Assembly: GCF_030851345.1 (NCBI RefSeq)
Contig: NZ_JALPNU010000026.1
Coordinates: 1-55,267, forward strand
DNA length: 55,267 nt
Reading direction: 5' to 3'
Source of the DNA: Marinifilum sp. D714
GTDB taxonomy: Bacteria > Bacteroidota > Bacteroidia > Bacteroidales > Marinifilaceae
In this document: positions 34,771 to 44,256 of the stretch, piece by piece
How positions within the stretch are numbered: the first letter of the stretch is position 1
Layout: each line of letters begins with the position of its first letter
Position numbers and translations under genes: made by a program
The notes under the pieces: model-generated
Databases searched by the model: none
Seen by the model: the letters and a program-made list of their open reading frames with translations, nothing else
Told to the model about the DNA's origin: nothing

Positions 34771-35758
34771 AGGGATAATTAAGATCGAACATGTCACCTT
34801 ACCTGAAGGTCCTATTAGGATAAAAAGATGCGATCCATCAAAAGGAGAGTCATTTGAACATAAAAGAACAGTAACTATCTCTTCACAGATGATTTGGAGA
34901 TTGGTTAATGCGATCCGACCAAATCAACCAATAAATGTTGATAGAATTTTAGGAGCTAGTTATAATACACGATCTGTACTTGAAGCTTTAATTGCTCACA
35001 CTCCACAGTTTTATTTTTGTTATCCTGGAAGAATTGAAAGTATAAATTCAAATGATACCATAAAAAAAGGACATAAGCATTTAATGTGGATGCCTAATTT
35101 GCCTCATGAGAATGGTATTGTAAAAGAAAAAAAGACAGATATAGTGATTTCCGAAATTCCGGTTTTGGAGGCTTATTATGATTCGCTTGTTTTACCCAAT
35201 GATTTAGTTGTTGATGAACTGGATATTGATTTAAAAAGAAGGCATGCTCAGATTCAAGTAGCTTTGTATTTTATAGGAAAACAATTAGGTTTTAGAACTT
35301 GGGTTGCTCAAAATGATAAGGGAATCTTATATCAAAATAAAAAACTCGGAGAATTTGAAGGTGTTATTTCTAAATTAGACGATGAAGTGTTGATAAAATC
35401 TCATCAAGATGCAATAAAGGCAGCACTTTTAATTGATTGTATTTGGTTTAAAAATGGTAGGTTGATGCCTGCAGTTATGGAAATTGAACATTCAACAGGA
35501 GTTACGAGTGGATTGACAAGGATGAAGAATTTTTATGATCGTTTCCCTCCTTTTCCTACAAGGTATGTAGTTGTTGCCCCTGATGAAGATAGAGCTAAAG
35601 TTGTTAAAGAAGCCAATAAACCTCAATTTGCGGAATTAGAAACAAAGTTTTTTCCGTATTCAGCAGTAGAGGAACTTTATGCTCTTTGTCAAAAAAGAAA
35701 AATAAAAGGAGTTACTGAGGAGTTTCTAGATTGTTATATGGAGCCTGTTTATAGCTGA
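34682..35758 (+). CDS. Type II restriction endonuclease (putative, ExE variant active site)
   Basis: A 358-aa protein paired with the cytosine methyltransferase. The C-terminal half has a PD-(D/E)xK-like core: Asp252 in IDCIWF, then MEIEHS with Glu267-Ile-Glu269, so the usual lysine is replaced by glutamate as in BamHI. A GLTRMKNFYDRFP helix and an RYVVVAPDEDR strand follow, typical of this fold. The N-terminal half is mixed and probably recognises DNA. No family name is claimed. The ATG at 34682 lies 89 bp inside the methyltransferase in another frame; there is no later suitable start, so expression is probably coupled to it. A terminator follows. Confidence 0.8.
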   Translation: MEKLTAQNIVAFINQLPRHNSYQYLNPKNKGIIKIEHVTLPEGPIRIKRCDPSKGESFEHKRTVTISSQMIWRLVNAIRPNQPINVDRILGASYNTRSVLEALIAHTPQFYFCYPGRIESINSNDTIKKGHKHLMWMPNLPHENGIVKEKKTDIVISEIPVLEAYYDSLVLPNDLVVDELDIDLKRRHAQIQVALYFIGKQLGFRTWVAQNDKGILYQNKKLGEFEGVISKLDDEVLIKSHQDAIKAALLIDCIWFKNGRLMPAVMEIEHSTGVTSGLTRMKNFYDRFPPFPTRYVVVAPDEDRAKVVKEANKPQFAELETKFFPYSAVEELYALCQKRKIKGVTEEFLDCYMEPVYS

Positions 35759-35783
35759 AATTTATTTAGATTTACATATAAAC

Positions 35784-35815
35784 CAAAGCCACTCCTCATT
35801 TGAGAAGTGGCTTTG
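35784..35815. terminator. Bidirectional terminator after the restriction gene
   Basis: CAAAGCCACT and AGTGGCTTTG pair, with CTCA/TGAG continuing the stem, in the 85-bp gap between the convergent endonuclease and fbp genes. Confidence 0.85.
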
Positions 35816-35843
35816 CATTTTGAGTTCTGGTTAGTTGTTGAAA

Positions 35844-36866
35844 TCAAATATTGTTGAAGAAGTGCAGAAACTCTTCTGTTTTTTTCACCATCTTGGTCGA
35901 ACCCGTATAAAAAGGAACGCGCTGGTGAAGCGAATCAGGCTTTATTTCCATGATTCTGCCATTTCCATCGATAGCCATGCCGCCTGCTTGCTCGGCAATA
36001 AACGCTACAGGATTACATTCATACATCAATCGCAGCTTGCCTTCAGGATTTTTATTGGTTTGTGGGTAAATAAAAATCCCACCTTTCAACAAATTGCGGT
36101 GAAAATCGGCTACCAAAGAACCAATGTATCGCGAAGTAAATGGTCGTTTGCTGCGAGCATCTTTCTCCTGGCAATACTTAATGTATTTTTTTACTCCTTG
36201 TGGGAAATTAATGTAGTTTCCCTCGTTAATGGAATAAATGGTTCCCGATTTTGGTGTTTTAATGTTTGGATGCGACAAACAGAATTCTCCGATTGAAGGA
36301 TCAAGCGTAAATCCGTTTACTCCATTGCCAGTGGTATACACCAACATGGTTGATGATCCGTAAATAATATACCCAGCAGCAACCTGTTTGGTTCCTTCTT
36401 GTAAGAAGTCTTCCATATTGGCAACTTGTCCGCGAGGGGTAATGCGTTCAAAAATCGAGAAAATGGTTCCAATGGAAACATTTACATCAATATTCGAAGA
36501 GCCATCCAATGGATCCATACAGAAAACATATTTTCCGTTTTTGCACATCTCATCTTCGAAAATGATTATGTCTTCGTTCTCTTCCGAAGCCACAGCAGCA
36601 CATTCGCCACTTGCTCTTAAGGCATCAATAAAGTGTGTATCGGCAAAAACATCCAGCTTTTGCTGATCTTCCCCCTGAACATTCTGATCGCCGTGTTCAC
36701 CTAGAATATCTACCAAACCAGCTTTGTTTACAGCGCGGTTTACAATTTTGGCAGCAATTTCTACGTGATGAAGCAAACGAGACAACTCTCCTTTTGCTCC
36801 TGGATGATCAGACTGACGCTCAATAATAAATTGATTCAGGGTTTGAACATTATTGTGTTCAGTCAT
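35844..36866 (-). CDS. fbp: Fructose-1,6-bisphosphatase, class I
   Basis: A 340-aa gluconeogenic phosphatase that hydrolyses fructose 1,6-bisphosphate. The metal-binding signature [20 protein letters not shown] begins near residue 113; ASEENEDII near residue 94 supplies another acidic metal ligand, and [25 protein letters not shown] near residue 267 binds the sugar. Length and motifs fit the type I family. It is monocistronic, divergent from the aspartate kinase gene, with a shared terminator at its end. Confidence 0.96.
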   Translation of the reverse strand: MTEHNNVQTLNQFIIERQSDHPGAKGELSRLLHHVEIAAKIVNRAVNKAGLVDILGEHGDQNVQGEDQQKLDVFADTHFIDALRASGECAAVASEENEDIIIFEDEMCKNGKYVFCMDPLDGSSNIDVNVSIGTIFSIFERITPRGQVANMEDFLQEGTKQVAAGYIIYGSSTMLVYTTGNGVNGFTLDPSIGEFCLSHPNIKTPKSGTIYSINEGNYINFPQGVKKYIKYCQEKDARSKRPFTSRYIGSLVADFHRNLLKGGIFIYPQTNKNPEGKLRLMYECNPVAFIAEQAGGMAIDGNGRIMEIKPDSLHQRVPFYTGSTKMVKKTEEFLHFFNNI

Positions 36867-37155
36867 TTTAAAAAGGCTTTTGGTTTACATTCATTTGGTG
36901 GCATAAAGTTATGCTTTTTTATTTAATGCCAAACCCTTATTTCAAACGTTGACAGAAAAGTTTTGTTTTAATCAAAATAGTATTTCTTACGGTTAAATCA
37001 AGTTCGATCTGTTATACAGCAGTTTGTTATCTTAAAAAATGTGAAAAAACCAAAATGTTAAAAAATAATTTTGCTTTGCTCAAGCTTTATTTAGTACCTT
37101 CAATTTTTATTAAAAGCGGCGAAAGCCAAAATCAATATAACTTAAGTAATTTTAC

Positions 37156-38412
37156 ATGAACATATTTAAATTTGGAGGTGCATCGGTAAATAGTGCCGAG
37201 GGTGTCAAGAATTTTGTAAAGATTGTTCAATCTTATAAAGACGAAACCATTATTGTTCTTTCGGCAATGGGCAAAACAACCAATGCTTTGGAGCAAATTA
37301 CCGATGAGTTTTGTGCAAAATCAGATTCGGTAGAATCAAAGTTTCTCGAGGTAAAGTCTTATCATTTCGACATCATTCATGAGTTGTTTGCAAATAAGGA
37401 AGATTCGGTTTATGAAAAAGTAACTCGACTGTTCGAGCAACTTCATTGCTATTTGCAAGGAGAACCAACTTTGGATTACGATTTTGATTACGATCAGATT
37501 GTTTCGTTTGGCGAGTTGATTTCCACCACCATTGTTTCGGAATATCTACGCAAAAGTGGATCGCCAAATAAATGGGTCGATATCAGAACTTGCTTAAAAA
37601 CGGACAACAGTTATCGGGAAGGAAAAATTGATTGGGAATTATCACAAAAACTGGTACCTCAAGCTTTTAGATTTAATAATACTTTTGTGTATGTAACACA
37701 GGGCTTTTTGGGCGGAACCACCACCAATCAAACCACCACTTTAGGTCGAGAAGGATCGGACTATACAGCTGCAATTCTGTCCTACATTTTGGATGTAGAT
37801 AAATTGTCAATTTGGAAAGATGTTCCCGGAATTATGAATGCCGATCCGAAATGGCTGGATGATGCACAAAAGTTGGAAAGAATTTCATACCAGGAAGCCA
37901 TTGAGTTGGCCTTTTATGGAGCGAAAGTGATTCATCCCAAAACTATTCAACCTATTAAGCGAAAGAAGATTCCTTTGCAGGTACGATCCTTTATCAACTA
38001 TAGCGAACCTGGCACTTTAATTAGCACTGCATCCAAACAGATGGAAAAGCAATTGCCAGTTTATATTCGCAAACAAGATCAGGTGTTAATATCCATTCGA
38101 CCAACGGATTTTTCTTTCATTTTGGAGGAAAACTTAAGTTCCTTGTTCGCACTATTTGCAAAGCATCGTATGAAGGTGAATTTAACTCAAAATTCGGCAA
38201 TTAGCTTTTCGGTATGTGTAGATAAATCGGAGAGAAGATTGAGTAATTTATTGGATGAAATTTCAGAGAATTTTGAAGTGAAGTACAACGATGATGTAGA
38301 ACTAATTACCATTCGTCATCACGATGATGAGGCGGTGGAGAGAATGACTGCCGGAAGAGAAATTTTATTGGAACAGCGAAGCAGAGATACCGCGCAATTT
38401 GTGATTGTATAA
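37156..38412 (+). CDS. Aspartate kinase, stand-alone copy
   Basis: A 418-aa kinase that phosphorylates L-aspartate, the entry to lysine, threonine and methionine. It starts MNIFKFGGASV with the KFGG nucleotide motif, and has FGELISTTIVSEYL near residue 117, [16 protein letters not shown] near residue 195 and KVIHPKTIQPIKRKKIP near residue 257. The C-terminal regulatory part (about 300-418) is ACT-like. It is fused to no dehydrogenase. A second copy in the methionine cluster is clearly related, giving two isoforms. It has its own terminator and lies outside the SAM-riboswitch transcript, so it is probably the general or lysine-directed isoform. Confidence 0.93.
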   Translation: MNIFKFGGASVNSAEGVKNFVKIVQSYKDETIIVLSAMGKTTNALEQITDEFCAKSDSVESKFLEVKSYHFDIIHELFANKEDSVYEKVTRLFEQLHCYLQGEPTLDYDFDYDQIVSFGELISTTIVSEYLRKSGSPNKWVDIRTCLKTDNSYREGKIDWELSQKLVPQAFRFNNTFVYVTQGFLGGTTTNQTTTLGREGSDYTAAILSYILDVDKLSIWKDVPGIMNADPKWLDDAQKLERISYQEAIELAFYGAKVIHPKTIQPIKRKKIPLQVRSFINYSEPGTLISTASKQMEKQLPVYIRKQDQVLISIRPTDFSFILEENLSSLFALFAKHRMKVNLTQNSAISFSVCVDKSERRLSNLLDEISENFEVKYNDDVELITIRHHDDEAVERMTAGREILLEQRSRDTAQFVIV

Positions 38413-38437
38413 ACAGATAGAAATTCATTATAATTTG

Positions 38438-38467
38438 CCCTGAGTTTTAACTCAGGGTTTTCTTTTT
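38438..38467 (+). terminator. Terminator of the stand-alone aspartate kinase
   Basis: CCCTGAGT and ACTCAGGG form a tight hairpin followed by TTTTCTTTTT, 25 bp after the stop. It isolates the methionine leader downstream. Confidence 0.85.
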
Positions 38468-38559
38468 AAAATTTTTTTCACAAAAAAATCATCTTTGCAT
38501 ATATAAGGTATAGTTTGCACATTTTCAGGAAATAAAAATTAAGAGTTGTGCCTCTTTTA

Positions 38560-38590
38560 TTTGGAGATTAAAAAATCATGCCTATATTTG
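38560..38590 (+). promoter_or_regulatory. Consensus promoter of the methionine operon
   Basis: TTTG at 38560-38563, a 19-nt spacer, and TATATTTG at 38583-38590: an exact match to the Bacteroidota -33/-7 pattern. Transcription would start near 38596, about 30 nt before the riboswitch and 620 nt before the metY ATG. Confidence 0.75.
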
Positions 38591-38628
38591 TTGCAGATAT
38601 TTAAGGTAATACTCGCAGGAGGATATCA

Positions 38629-38744
38629 TTAATTTATACAGAAGAAGTGAGAGAACAGGCTCGATGACCTTCTGACAACCCCGGCAAAACCAAAAGCTGA
38701 AAGGTGTCAAATCCTGACCATTTAATTTGGTGAATATAAATTAA
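38629..38744 (+). ncRNA. SAM-I (S-box) riboswitch
   Basis: The conserved core is present: GAACAGGCTCGATGACCTTC, then GACAACC, and AAGGTGTCAAATCCTGA near 38700-38716. TTAATTTATA (38629-38638) and TATAAATTAA (38735-38744) are perfectly complementary and form the closing P1 helix. The family binds S-adenosylmethionine and lowers expression when SAM is plentiful. P1 ends six bases before the ATG of a small Met-rich ORF. No classical intrinsic terminator follows directly, so the output may act on translation of that ORF, on transcript stability or on later leader structures. Confidence 0.9.
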
Positions 38745-38750
38745 ACGATC

Positions 38751-38870
38751 ATGAAGAAGACAGAAATTCACAATCAAAAGCAGGCTCAACCAGAGCAAAA
38801 CATTCAGTTGCAAACTTTGGCATCTATTACCACTATGATGCGAATGCAGCGAATGATGCGTATGCTGTAA
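38751..38870 (+). CDS. Met-rich 39-aa small ORF (putative leader peptide)
   Basis: A 39-codon ORF between the SAM-I riboswitch and metY. It begins MKKTEIHNQKQAQPEQ, is polar and Gln-rich in the middle, and ends TTMMRMQRMMRML, so six of its last eleven residues are Met. It has a proper ATG six bases after helix P1 and a TAA stop. The Met codons fall inside a potential hairpin (GAATGC 38842-38847 with GCATTC 38872-38877, and CAGC with GCTG inside). Clustering codons for the end product of the pathway is the hallmark of leader peptides that sense the charged tRNA. It could also be a small functional protein. I recognise no family. Confidence 0.7.
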   Translation: MKKTEIHNQKQAQPEQNIQLQTLASITTMMRMQRMMRML

Positions 38871-38877
38871 CGCATTC
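38842..38877 (+). promoter_or_regulatory. Hairpin over the Met codons of the small ORF
   Basis: GAATGC (38842-38847) pairs with GCATTC (38872-38877), and CAGC (38847-38850) with GCTG (38864-38867). The stem covers the six clustered Met codons and the stop. A ribosome stalled there would melt it. Confidence 0.45.
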
Positions 38878-39006
38878 TGTCTAAATTCTTTCCCAATTTT
38901 TTAGATGCTGGTGCGTATAAAATAACTCCGAACCAGGGAATTCAAATTCTAATTTACTTTTTCAATTGTTTCTGATTTTCAGAAATAGGAATTGATACAA
39001 TTTAAA

Positions 39007-39092
39007 CTGAATCTATCGAAGCATTCAGATTGGTTGTGCATGAGATAGATACGGAATTTGTGACCATCAGAAGCCTTTCGCTTCTAACCAAT
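39007..39092 (+). promoter_or_regulatory. Second structured leader region upstream of metY
   Basis: CTGAAT/ATTCAG (39007-39012 with 39023-39028) forms one hairpin. Directly next to it ATTGGTT/AACCAAT (39029-39035 with 39086-39092) encloses a coaxial hairpin AGAAGC/GCTTCT (39069-39074 with 39080-39085). It matches no RNA family I know. It may be the expression platform for metY, about 125 nt before its ATG. Confidence 0.45.
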
Positions 39093-39180
39093 TAACCAAT
39101 TTTAAAATCAAGGATTAAGCTTAAAGCTGAATATTGATGTGTATAAAGTATTCATCATGACAATAGCTAAAAGCAAATAG

Positions 39181-40536
<1,356 letters not shown>

Positions 40537-40553
40537 TTCTTACACCGAAAAGT

Positions 40554-40600
40554 CTTTTAATAGAACATTAGTTCCTTTCAGTTCTAATGTTCTTTAAAAG
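40554..40600 (+). promoter_or_regulatory. Strong intercistronic hairpin between metY and metX
   Basis: CTTTTAATAGAACATTAG and CTAATGTTCTTTAAAAG pair almost perfectly (one bulged base) around a 12-nt loop, 17 bp after the metY stop. No T-run follows, so it is more likely a processing or stabilising element, or a partial terminator, than a full terminator. Confidence 0.6.
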
Positions 40601-40743
40601 ATCTATCGGCATCAAACAGGAATAATTTGTATTGATTTACTGTTTGATAGATGAATGAAAATGATTTCAACAGTACTTTAAACATCCTTATTTCAAGGAA
40701 TATTCGCAAAAACAAAAACAACAATAATCAAAATTTTTAACCA

Positions 40744-41778
40744 GTGAATCCAAATTGTTACATCCATAAAGAAGGTTTACAACTTGAATCGGGTGAATGC
40801 CTTAAAGAGTTGACCATTGCTTATCACACCTATGGGGAGTACGATCCTTCGCGAAATAATGTGATTTGGGTTTGTCATGCACTTACTGCCAATTCAGATG
40901 TTTTCGATTGGTGGTCAGGACTTTTTGGAGAGAAGGACTTTTTTAATCCCAAGGATTATTTTATCGTATGTGCCAATTTTATTGGCTCATGTTACGGTAC
41001 TACGGGACCTCTATCTAAAAATCCAGAGAATGGACAAGCATACTATCACGATTTTCCGCAATTGACCGTACGCGACTTGGTGGCGGCACACGAAATTTTA
41101 CGAAAACATTTAAATATAAATCGCATTCATATGATGATTGGTAGCTCACTGGGAGGCATGCAAGCCTTGGAGTGGGCTTACTTGTTGAATGGCAAGTTAG
41201 ATAATTTGGTGGTTTTGGCATCGAATGCCAAACATTCACCTTGGGGGATTGCTTTCAACGAATCGCAAAGAATGTCGATAGAAGTTGATCCAAGCTGGAA
41301 GGAATCGAATGACGAGGCCGGGTTGAATGGAATGAGAGTGGCTCGATCAATTGCATTGTTGAGTTACAGAACCTATGCAACTTACGATCATTCGCAACAG
41401 GAAAATGAAGGAGGTAAGACTGACGATTATCGTGCAAGCTCTTACCAAAGATACCAAGGGGAAAAGTTAGCTCGACGATTTAATGCATACTCATATTGGC
41501 ACTTGTCAAAAATCATGGATAGTCACGATTTGGGGAGAAACAGGGGAGGATTGATCACGGCTCTGAATGAAATCAAATCAAGAACACTTGTTATTGGAGT
41601 CGATTCAGATCAGATTTTCCCGATCAATGAACAAAAATTTATTGCGGATCATATTCCGCAAGCTCAATACATGGAAATTCATTCGCTTTATGGGCATGAT
41701 GGATTCCTTCTAGAACAAGAACAATTAACTAAAGTACTACAATCATTTTTAATCGAAAACAAAATCAATGAGCAATAA
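40744..41778 (+). CDS. metX: Homoserine O-acetyltransferase
   Basis: A 344-aa alpha/beta-hydrolase enzyme that acetylates homoserine using acetyl-CoA. The nucleophile elbow is GSSLGGMQALEWA with Ser135. The catalytic Asp lies in VIGVDSDQIFPI and the His in YGHDGFLLE near the end. HALTANSDVFDWW and NFIGSCYGTTGP are family segments. The start is a GTG at 40744 (MNPNCYIHKEGLQL); no in-frame ATG lies upstream. Its last 11 bases overlap the homoserine dehydrogenase gene. Confidence 0.93.
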   Translation: MNPNCYIHKEGLQLESGECLKELTIAYHTYGEYDPSRNNVIWVCHALTANSDVFDWWSGLFGEKDFFNPKDYFIVCANFIGSCYGTTGPLSKNPENGQAYYHDFPQLTVRDLVAAHEILRKHLNINRIHMMIGSSLGGMQALEWAYLLNGKLDNLVVLASNAKHSPWGIAFNESQRMSIEVDPSWKESNDEAGLNGMRVARSIALLSYRTYATYDHSQQENEGGKTDDYRASSYQRYQGEKLARRFNAYSYWHLSKIMDSHDLGRNRGGLITALNEIKSRTLVIGVDSDQIFPINEQKFIADHIPQAQYMEIHSLYGHDGFLLEQEQLTKVLQSFLIENKINEQ

Positions 41779-42958
41779 ACTTAAAATAGGTGTATTCGGA
41801 TACGGAGTTGTTGGTTCCGGATTGGCCCACGTTCTGAAAAATAGCAAAGGCTTGGATGCCTCTATTGTAAAGGTATGTGTAAAAGATGGTGAAAAGGAGA
41901 GAGATTTAGATTCAGAAGTTTTAACCACGAACCCTGATGATATATTAAACGATCCTGAAATTAATGTTGTTGCTGAATTGATTGATGATGCTGATGCTGC
42001 ATATCAGATTGTAAAGACAGCACTTCAGAATGGAAAACATGTGGTTTCAGCCAATAAAAAAATGTTGGCTTACCATATCGAGGAATTGATTCAATTGCAA
42101 TGGCAGCACAAAGTTTCATTTGTATATGAAGCATCGGCTTGTGGTAGCATTCCAATTATTAGAAACCTGGAAGAATACTACGATAATGATTTGTTGCAAT
42201 CGGTAAGTGGAATCCTGAATGGTTCATCGAATTACATTCTTACGAAGATTTTTAATGAAAATTTGGATTACGATATTGCCTTAAAGCAAGCACAAGATCT
42301 AGGTTTTGCTGAAAGCGATCCAACATCTGATGTGGATGGTTTTGATACATTATACAAATTGATCATTCTAACGGTTCATGGCTTCGGACTATTTGTGCAT
42401 CCTGATCAGGTTTTCAATTTTGGAATTTCAAACCTATCGCCAAAGGATATCGAATTGGCATCGCAGAAAGGATATAAAATCAGGTTACTAGGAAAAGTAA
42501 CTAAGGTAAATGGAAATCATGTGAACCTTTTGGTTGCACCTAAGTTTGTGAAACCCGAAGAGCATGCATATACTGTAGAGAGTCATTATAATGGAGTTTT
42601 GATTCAAGGAAATTTCTACGATAACCAATTCATGTATGGAAAAGGAGCAGGAGCGCATCCTACTGGTTCTGCTGTATTGTCAGATATTACAGCCTTGGCT
42701 TACGATTACAAGTATGAGTACAAAAAGCTGAAATATTACGGAGGCTTGGAGTACACCAACGATATGGAGGTTGAGGTTTATTTGAGATATACAGATAAAG
42801 ACGATTTGGCTTTGTTTGAGTTCAAAGATATCAGCGAATCTTTAACAGGAAAAGAATTCAATTATGTGATTGGAACCTTGAACCTTTCTCAATTGATAAG
42901 ACTTCGTCAGCAAATTAAAGGACGAGATATTTTCATAGCCTACTTGGGTGATGAATAA
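41768..42958 (+). CDS. hom: Homoserine dehydrogenase
   Basis: A 396-aa NAD(P)-dependent enzyme that reduces aspartate semialdehyde to homoserine. The dinucleotide-binding IGVFGYGVVGSG is at residues 6-17. VVSANKKMLA near residue 93 contains the catalytic-site lysine region, and SGILNGSSNYIL near residue 145 and AESDPTSDVDGFD near residue 182 bind substrate. No ACT domain follows, and it is not fused to aspartate kinase, which instead follows as a separate gene. Its ATG lies within the end of metX (11-bp overlap), indicating coupled translation. Confidence 0.94.
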   Translation: MSNKLKIGVFGYGVVGSGLAHVLKNSKGLDASIVKVCVKDGEKERDLDSEVLTTNPDDILNDPEINVVAELIDDADAAYQIVKTALQNGKHVVSANKKMLAYHIEELIQLQWQHKVSFVYEASACGSIPIIRNLEEYYDNDLLQSVSGILNGSSNYILTKIFNENLDYDIALKQAQDLGFAESDPTSDVDGFDTLYKLIILTVHGFGLFVHPDQVFNFGISNLSPKDIELASQKGYKIRLLGKVTKVNGNHVNLLVAPKFVKPEEHAYTVESHYNGVLIQGNFYDNQFMYGKGAGAHPTGSAVLSDITALAYDYKYEYKKLKYYGGLEYTNDMEVEVYLRYTDKDDLALFEFKDISESLTGKEFNYVIGTLNLSQLIRLRQQIKGRDIFIAYLGDE

Positions 42959-42995
42959 TTTGCCGGGAAAATCACATCTAAGATCAAAAAGTAAA

Positions 42996-44255
42996 ATGAT
43001 AATATACAAATTCGGTGGTGTGTCTGTTAAAGATGCTGCTGCCATACGAAACATCTGTCAGATAATAGCTAAGGTAAAGCGACCCCTTACTGTTGTGATT
43101 TCGGCAATAGGTTCAACCACAAACCTGTTGGAAGAACTGGTAGATGCATATTTTTCCGGAAGCGATGAAGTAAGGAAACACTTCGAGATACTGAAAAAGA
43201 ACCACATTTCAGTGCTCAACGATTTATTCGAAGAAGTGCCAGAGAAAATCGCCTCGGAAGTAAACGCTCTTTTCATCGAGCTGGAAACCAAAATTTCAAA
43301 ACCATCATCTGATAAGTTCAATTTTGAATACGATCAGGTGATTGGTTTTGGCGAGTTACTTTCAACCACCATAATTTCGGGTTATTTGAATGAAACTGGT
43401 CAAAAAAATCAGTGGATTGATATCAGAACTTGTTTGGATTCTGATGACAACTACATGGATGCCAATATCAATTGGGAATCTTCTAAAGAAAAAACAAATG
43501 CGAAATTTATTGATGATTCACAAGCGCTTTATATCACTCAAGGCTTTATTGCCCGTGATGAGAAAGGGTTTACCACTTCTCTAGGGCGAGAAGGTTCAGA
43601 TTATACGGCTGCAATTCTTGCTCATCTGCTTGGCGCAGATAAAATGATCATTTGGAAAGATGTGTTGGGAATATTAAATGCTGATCCTGATTATTTTGAT
43701 ACAACAACCAAATTGGATTTGATTCCATATCACGAAGCAATTGAGTTGTCGTATTATGGGGCAAGGGTAATTCATCCAAAAACCATAAAGCCTTTGCAGG
43801 CAAAACAAATTCCTCTTTGGGTGAAATCATTTATTGATCCATCGCAAAAAGGAACTTTGATAACAAAAGGAGAACAACCCCAACCCATGTTGCCAAATTA
43901 TATTGTGAAGAAAAAACAGGTGATGGTGACTTTGAAACCTTTAAATTTTTCATTTATAGGCGAAAAAGATCTGGTTTTTATCTTTTCACTCGTGACAAAG
44001 TTTAGAATTAAGCTTAATTTTACTCAAAACACCGCTGTTAGTTTTGCATTTTGTGCCAATAGTTCAGCTAGAAATATTGAGGAGCTAATTGGTGAATTGA
44101 GTAAAAAATATGAAGTAGACCTGAGTGAAGATTTGGAGTTAATAACCGTTCGACACTATACGCCAGCTACAATTGAAGAAATCCAAAACAAACACCATGT
44201 TTTAGTAGAGCAAAAAAATAGCAATACAGCAATCTATCTTACAGTTGAAAATTAA
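42996..44255 (+). CDS. Aspartate kinase, methionine-operon copy
   Basis: A 419-aa kinase closely related to the stand-alone copy at 37156-38412: KFGGVSV at the start, [30 protein letters not shown] and [17 protein letters not shown] in the same places. Homology starts at MIIYKFGG, so I use the ATG at 42996. An ATG at 42951 or GTG at 42948 would add a 15-16-residue extension overlapping the dehydrogenase stop. As part of the riboswitch-controlled run, this isoform should feed methionine synthesis. The metH start follows one base after its stop. Confidence 0.92.
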   Translation: MIIYKFGGVSVKDAAAIRNICQIIAKVKRPLTVVISAIGSTTNLLEELVDAYFSGSDEVRKHFEILKKNHISVLNDLFEEVPEKIASEVNALFIELETKISKPSSDKFNFEYDQVIGFGELLSTTIISGYLNETGQKNQWIDIRTCLDSDDNYMDANINWESSKEKTNAKFIDDSQALYITQGFIARDEKGFTTSLGREGSDYTAAILAHLLGADKMIIWKDVLGILNADPDYFDTTTKLDLIPYHEAIELSYYGARVIHPKTIKPLQAKQIPLWVKSFIDPSQKGTLITKGEQPQPMLPNYIVKKKQVMVTLKPLNFSFIGEKDLVFIFSLVTKFRIKLNFTQNTAVSFAFCANSSARNIEELIGELSKKYEVDLSEDLELITVRHYTPATIEEIQNKHHVLVEQKNSNTAIYLTVEN

Positions 44256-44256
44256 T

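Noticed and set aside
35835-36296. Plus-strand open frame opposite fbp
   Set aside because: It is antisense to a gene with all fructose-bisphosphatase motifs and shows no protein-like conservation pattern of its own; the same applies to the other long antisense frames, for example over ftsZ, mfd and metH.
38413-38750. T-box leader instead of a SAM riboswitch
   Set aside because: The conserved S-box core and P1 complementarity are present, and there is no T-box (UGGN) bulge sequence.
40554-40600. Ordinary intrinsic terminator ending the metY transcript
   Set aside because: No run of T follows the stem. The hairpin is kept as a feature, but as processing or partial control.
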